Positions 5,825-8,342 of a stretch of DNA of 8,342 nt are shown in pieces. Each line of letters opens with the position of its first letter. Within the stretch, counting starts at the first letter, position 1. This stretch comes from Actinobacteria bacterium UBA6100 (GTDB taxonomy: Bacteria; Actinomycetota; Coriobacteriia; Anaerosomatales; Anaerosomataceae). The stretch covers positions 2,769 to 11,110 of the forward strand of contig DIWS01000016.1 of assembly GCA_002423585.1 (NCBI GenBank), given 5' to 3'. The notes below the pieces were generated by a model that had not been told where the DNA came from, searched no databases, and was given only the letters and a program-made list of their open reading frames with translations. A program made the position numbers and the translations under genes.

Positions 5825-7003
5825 GTGAAGACACTGCTCAAACTCGTGGCCGCCCTGGTGGCCGCGCTGGTACTGGTCGTCGCTTCCTTCGGCGGAGGCG
5901 TGTGGTTCGAACGCGCTGTGCGCGATGAGGACAGGGCACGCGTCGATACCGTCGACCTCGAAGCCGCGGTGAGCGAAGTCGCGGGCATCATAGGCGGCCA
6001 GGCACTCGTACCGTCGAGCGAGGCATCGATGACCGCCGGCGCCATCTCGGGCATGCTCGAGTCGCTTGAGGACTCCCACGCTGTCTACTTCGATGCCAAA
6101 CACTATGAGTACTTCACCGAGCAGAGTAACGGCAGCTTCTTCGGCATCGGCGTCACCATCTCCAACGAAGGTGACGACCTCGTGATCCAATCGGTGATCA
6201 AGGGTACACCCGCCGAAGCGGCCGGCCTGAAGGCCGAGGATGTCATCGTCGAGATCGACGGCGAGGCACGAGATCGGTGGGACAGCGACGAGGCGGTGCT
6301 GCGCATCCGCGGTGAAGCGGGCACCAAGGTCACGCTCGGCATCCGCCGTGACGGCGCCGAGGAGCTGCGTGACGTCGCGATCGTGCGAGCACGGATCGAC
6401 GTGCCGAACATCGAAAGTGAGCTGCTTGAGGGCGACGTCGGATACATCCGGTTGTACAGCTTCAACGAGAACGCCGACGACGAGGTGCGCAAGTCGATCG
6501 ACGCCCTTGCCGCACAAGGCGCCAAAGGTTTCGTCTTCGATCTTCGCGACAACCCGGGCGGGCTGCTGTCATCCTCTGTCGACGTGGCATCGATCTTCAT
6601 CGAGGACGGCGTGGTCGTGCGCGTGGAGGACCGCGAGGGCACCGTCGAGGAGTACCGCGCTGCCGGAGGCGCTGCCACGGACGCACCGATGGTTGTGCTC
6701 ATCAACGGCAACTCTGCGTCAGCGAGCGAGATCGTCGGAGGCGCGCTGCAGGATTACGATCGCGCCACCCTTGTGGGCGAGCAGAGCTTCGGCAAGGGGA
6801 GCGTGCAGACCATCGAGGAGCTGTCGTTCGGTGGGGCCGTCAAGCTCACCATCGCCCACTACGTCACGCCGAAGAGCCGGGTGATCGACAAGATCGGCCT
6901 TACGCCGGACATGAAGGTCGAGATGGAGCCCGAACTGCAACTGGAGAAGAGCACGGACACGCAGCTGCAGAAGGCGATCGAGGTGCTGCGCGGCGAGCTG
7001 TGA
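5825..7003 (+). CDS. S41-family C-terminal processing peptidase (CtpA/CtpB-like)
   Basis: A 392-residue serine protease with an N-terminal membrane anchor or uncleaved signal (hydrophobic about 5-25) and an extracytoplasmic body. The helical S41 N-terminal region (about 40-95) includes GMLESLEDSHAVYF. The PDZ domain (about 103-185) has GIGV and the GTPAEAAGLKAEDVIVEIDG substrate groove. The S41 core follows, with FVFDLRDNPGGLL near 240. The Ser-Lys dyad is Ser299 (middle serine of NSASASE) and Lys324 (FGKGSVQ), with Asp310; these correspond by spacing to Ser430, Lys455 and Asp441 of E. coli Prc. Such proteases trim or degrade envelope proteins, for example wall hydrolases or sporulation factors. 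It starts with GTG, with AAGG at 5810-5813 as a somewhat distant ribosome binding site. At 392 residues it is shorter than B. subtilis CtpB, with a reduced C-terminal region. Its place behind ftsEX suggests a role in controlling wall hydrolysis. Confidence 0.92.
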   Translation: MKTLLKLVAALVAALVLVVASFGGGVWFERAVRDEDRARVDTVDLEAAVSEVAGIIGGQALVPSSEASMTAGAISGMLESLEDSHAVYFDAKHYEYFTEQSNGSFFGIGVTISNEGDDLVIQSVIKGTPAEAAGLKAEDVIVEIDGEARDRWDSDEAVLRIRGEAGTKVTLGIRRDGAEELRDVAIVRARIDVPNIESELLEGDVGYIRLYSFNENADDEVRKSIDALAAQGAKGFVFDLRDNPGGLLSSSVDVASIFIEDGVVVRVEDREGTVEEYRAAGGAATDAPMVVLINGNSASASEIVGGALQDYDRATLVGEQSFGKGSVQTIEELSFGGAVKLTIAHYVTPKSRVIDKIGLTPDMKVEMEPELQLEKSTDTQLQKAIEVLRGEL

Positions 7004-7027
7004 TCGCCGGATGCGCATGGTGATCCC

Positions 7028-7056
7028 ACGAAGGGCGCCCGATGGGCGCCCTTCGT
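7028..7056 (+). terminator. Intrinsic terminator after the S41 peptidase gene
   Basis: A perfect 13-bp stem pairs ACGAAGGGCGCCC (7028-7040) with its complement at 7044-7056 around a 3-nt GAT loop, 24 nt after the stop. Downstream is TTATCC, so the U-tract is poor, but the stem is very strong. The stem is symmetrical and could also work on the opposite strand, although no gene is seen there. It separates the division operon from the secreted-protein gene. Confidence 0.8.
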
Positions 7057-7172
7057 TATCCCTGTGACGGTGATGCACGTCTGTTCGCACCCGTCGGGGG
7101 CGGAGGATGCGCCGTGCATGGTGCACGATCCGGGGCGACGAACGGTACTTCTCCGGCTTCTGCTGCGCGTTC

Positions 7173-7213
7173 GTCGGCATTCATACGCCGTTTGGCGGAG
7201 ATTCGCCGCCGAC
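7173..7213. repeat. Nested inverted repeat next to a candidate promoter
   Basis: The outer arms GTCGGC (7173-7178) and GCCGAC (7208-7213) are perfect complements 29 nt apart. Inside, GGCG (7194-7197) can pair either with CGCC at 7186-7189 or with CGCC at 7204-7207. The right arm ends 4 bp before the candidate -35 box at 7218, a fitting place for an operator, but short GC-rich repeats arise easily by chance in this genome. Confidence 0.35.
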
Positions 7214-7217
7214 AGTA

Positions 7218-7244
7218 TTGACCTGGGTGCTTGTTGAGTACAGT
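7218..7244 (+). promoter_or_regulatory. Candidate sigma-70-type promoter for the secreted protein
   Basis: TTGACC (7218-7223) matches the -35 consensus at five of six positions, and TACAGT (7239-7244) matches the -10 at four of six. The spacer is 15 bp, shorter than the preferred 17, so the pairing is uncertain. It would give a leader of about 55 nt before ATG 7307. Confidence 0.4.
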
Positions 7245-7294
7245 GATGTCAGGTTCGTCCACAGTGTGGCGCGCCGTGCAGGGGGTGTGCCGAG

Positions 7295-7303
7295 AGGGGG
7301 AGG
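7295..7303 (+). promoter_or_regulatory. Shine-Dalgarno site of the secreted protein gene
   Basis: AGGGGGAGG just before ATG 7307 offers two registers: AGGGGG with a 6-nt spacer or GGAGG with 3 nt. It supports 7307 as the start, which also places a clean signal peptide at the N-terminus; the next in-frame ATG (7319) would remove the basic n-region. Confidence 0.65.
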
Positions 7304-7306
7304 TAC

Positions 7307-8342
7307 ATGCGCAAGCGTATGTTGGCTCTGTCGGTTCTCGTGGTTCTGATCGTCGGTGTCATCCCTCTGAGCGCGGCGGCGGCGCCGACCTACACCGTCG
7401 GCGAGGCGTTCATGGTCTCTGGCGGTTACCAGGGGCAGACGCTCCCGGACATCGACTACCCGTGGATCGTCTACCACGATGGTAGTACGTGCCCGGCGTT
7501 CATCGGCGCATACAACTTCGCCACCGGCGAGAAGGTGCGCATCCAGGTTCCCGAGCTTGATGGCCACAACAACCCGAGTGTCTCGGGCAACTGGGTCGTC
7601 TTCCACGTCGAGGGTGCCGACGAACGTGGCGACATCTACGCAGCCGACCTGAGCGACCCTGCGAGCATCGCCGATCCGCTGCTGATCGCGGATGGTAACG
7701 AGACCGTGGACTGCTACGGCAACCCCGCGATCGACGGGACCATCGCCGTGTTCCGCAACGAGGGTGACGGCGAGATCTACGCCGTGGACCTTACTGATGC
7801 CGATCCCAAGGCCGGGATGTGGCGTGTCAGCCTTGGCGACGAGAATCATCGCTATGGCCCGGAGATCGGCGACGGCTGGGTGGTCTGCAAGGTCCAAGTC
7901 CTGATCGAGGGCAACTACGTCTACAGTATCGAGGCGTACGACCTTGCGGCGCCGGAAGACCCGCCGATCACGATCATGCCTGTATCCAACTCGTACATGG
8001 ACTACATCTCCTACGACGGCCCTTCGACCGACGACGGCAAGGTCGTCTACCAGCAGTACGGCTACTGGGACTGGGACGGCGAGGAAGGCATCGAGTATGG
8101 TTACGCCATCATGCTCTACGACCTGTCGACCCACACCGCGCAGCAGATCTCGGACCCCGAAAGTGACGGCTCGTGGCAAGAGCATCCCGTCATCAACGAC
8201 GGGATCGTGAGCTGGCACGGCGACTCCGAGTCGAGTAGCTACACGGCGGTCTTCTGCTGGGACGAGGTCAACGGCGTGCGGTTGCTGAGAGACGGTGTCG
8301 ATGGCTATGACCAGGGTGGCCGTACCACCACCGCAGACGGCA
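7307..8342 (+). CDS. Secreted beta-propeller-like repeat protein (3' truncated)
   Basis: The open frame continues to the window end, giving 345 residues and no stop. Residues 1-26 are a textbook signal peptide: basic MRKRM, a hydrophobic core at about 6-21, and a small-residue SAAAA cleavage region with probable processing near Ala26/Pro27. The mature part repeats a strand pattern, Pro, a few residues, Gly, then two hydrophobics and an aromatic, about every 45-55 residues: Pro90 to Phe99, Pro140 to Phe149, Pro185 to Cys194, Pro239 to Tyr248 and Pro294 to Trp303. Two units are followed by matching IYAxDL (110-115 and 157-162), with YDL at 211-213 and 271-273. This resembles TolB-like or WD40-like propeller blades, built mainly of Asp, Gly, Tyr and Trp. 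A first blade (48-56) and a further one near 338 seem present. Four cysteines occur (62, 136, 194, 317). No catalytic motif is seen; a C-terminal anchor or another domain may lie beyond the window. The function is unknown; surface adhesion or ligand binding would suit the fold. Confidence 0.8.
   Translation, partial: MRKRMLALSVLVVLIVGVIPLSAAAAPTYTVGEAFMVSGGYQGQTLPDIDYPWIVYHDGSTCPAFIGAYNFATGEKVRIQVPELDGHNNPSVSGNWVVFHVEGADERGDIYAADLSDPASIADPLLIADGNETVDCYGNPAIDGTIAVFRNEGDGEIYAVDLTDADPKAGMWRVSLGDENHRYGPEIGDGWVVCKVQVLIEGNYVYSIEAYDLAAPEDPPITIMPVSNSYMDYISYDGPSTDDGKVVYQQYGYWDWDGEEGIEYGYAIMLYDLSTHTAQQISDPESDGSWQEHPVINDGIVSWHGDSESSSYTAVFCWDEVNGVRLLRDGVDGYDQGGRTTTADG

Larger units (their letters stand above)
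7057..7306 (+). other. Non-coding region upstream of the secreted protein
   Basis: About 250 nt between the terminator and the next start without a credible gene; the short minus-strand open frames here are rich in Arg, Pro and Ala and look like GC-driven shadows. It contains a CGTGCA/TGCACG hairpin (7113-7127) that can alternatively pair with TGCACG at 7074-7079, an inverted repeat GTCGGC/GCCGAC (7173-7178 and 7208-7213) with inner CGCC/GGCG/CGCC elements, and a candidate promoter at 7218-7244. No known riboswitch, tRNA or tmRNA consensus was recognised, although tmRNA and smpB often lie near ftsEX in actinobacteria. Confidence 0.5.

Noticed and set aside
7095..7140. Start of a tmRNA (a GGGGGCGGA stretch) downstream of the ftsEX operon
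   Set aside because: The conserved tmRNA 5' sequence, tag frame and tRNA-like 3' end ending in CCA are absent.
7181..8218. Long minus-strand open frame (345 codons) opposite the secreted protein
   Set aside because: Its product is a Val/Asp/Arg-rich string with no motif, typical of the antisense of a GC-rich gene. The + strand frame has a ribosome binding site, signal peptide and repeat pattern.

Overview
This is an 8.3 kb stretch of GC-rich bacterial chromosome with every convincing gene on the + strand. It carries core and housekeeping genes plus one secreted protein at the right edge. The high GC content, tight ATGA start/stop overlaps, a transketolase split into two genes, a prfB without the programmed frameshift, and the grouping of prfB with ftsE-ftsX suggest an anaerobic actinobacterium, perhaps Coriobacteriia or a relative. 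That placement is an inference from gene content; no RNA gene is present to confirm it.

Left block (1-4048): the last codons of an unrecognised gene (to 71) are followed by a probable extended -10 promoter (95-103). Then come four co-directional genes that look like one transcription unit: prfB (peptide release factor 2, 148-1266), a YitT-family membrane protein (1285-2205), and the N-terminal and C-terminal halves of a transketolase (2202-3110 and 3107-4048). The last three are linked by 4-nt ATGA overlaps. The transketolase halves together carry a complete set of thiamine diphosphate binding residues.

Middle block (4049-7056): a 173-nt spacer holds a second extended -10 promoter (4178-4186). 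It drives ftsE (4222-4911), ftsX (4901-5818) and an S41 carboxy-terminal processing peptidase (5825-7003). FtsE and FtsX form the ATPase/permease complex that controls peptidoglycan hydrolases at the division site or cell wall. The S41 protease is membrane-anchored with its PDZ and catalytic domains outside. A strong hairpin terminator at 7028-7056 closes the unit.

Right block (7057-8342): a 250-nt non-coding region with several small inverted repeats and a candidate promoter leads into a secreted beta-propeller-like protein (from 7307). It runs off the window after 345 residues without a stop.

No mobile element, CRISPR array, tRNA or rRNA is visible, and I did not find an obvious new multi-gene system. 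The most interesting points are an RF2 whose codon-recognition tripeptide reads Ser-Pro-Thr instead of Ser-Pro-Phe, the absence of the usual RF2 autoregulatory frameshift, the transketolase pair sitting inside a prfB-yitT-ftsEX-ctp neighbourhood, and the uncharacterised repeat-built secreted protein with its structured upstream region.
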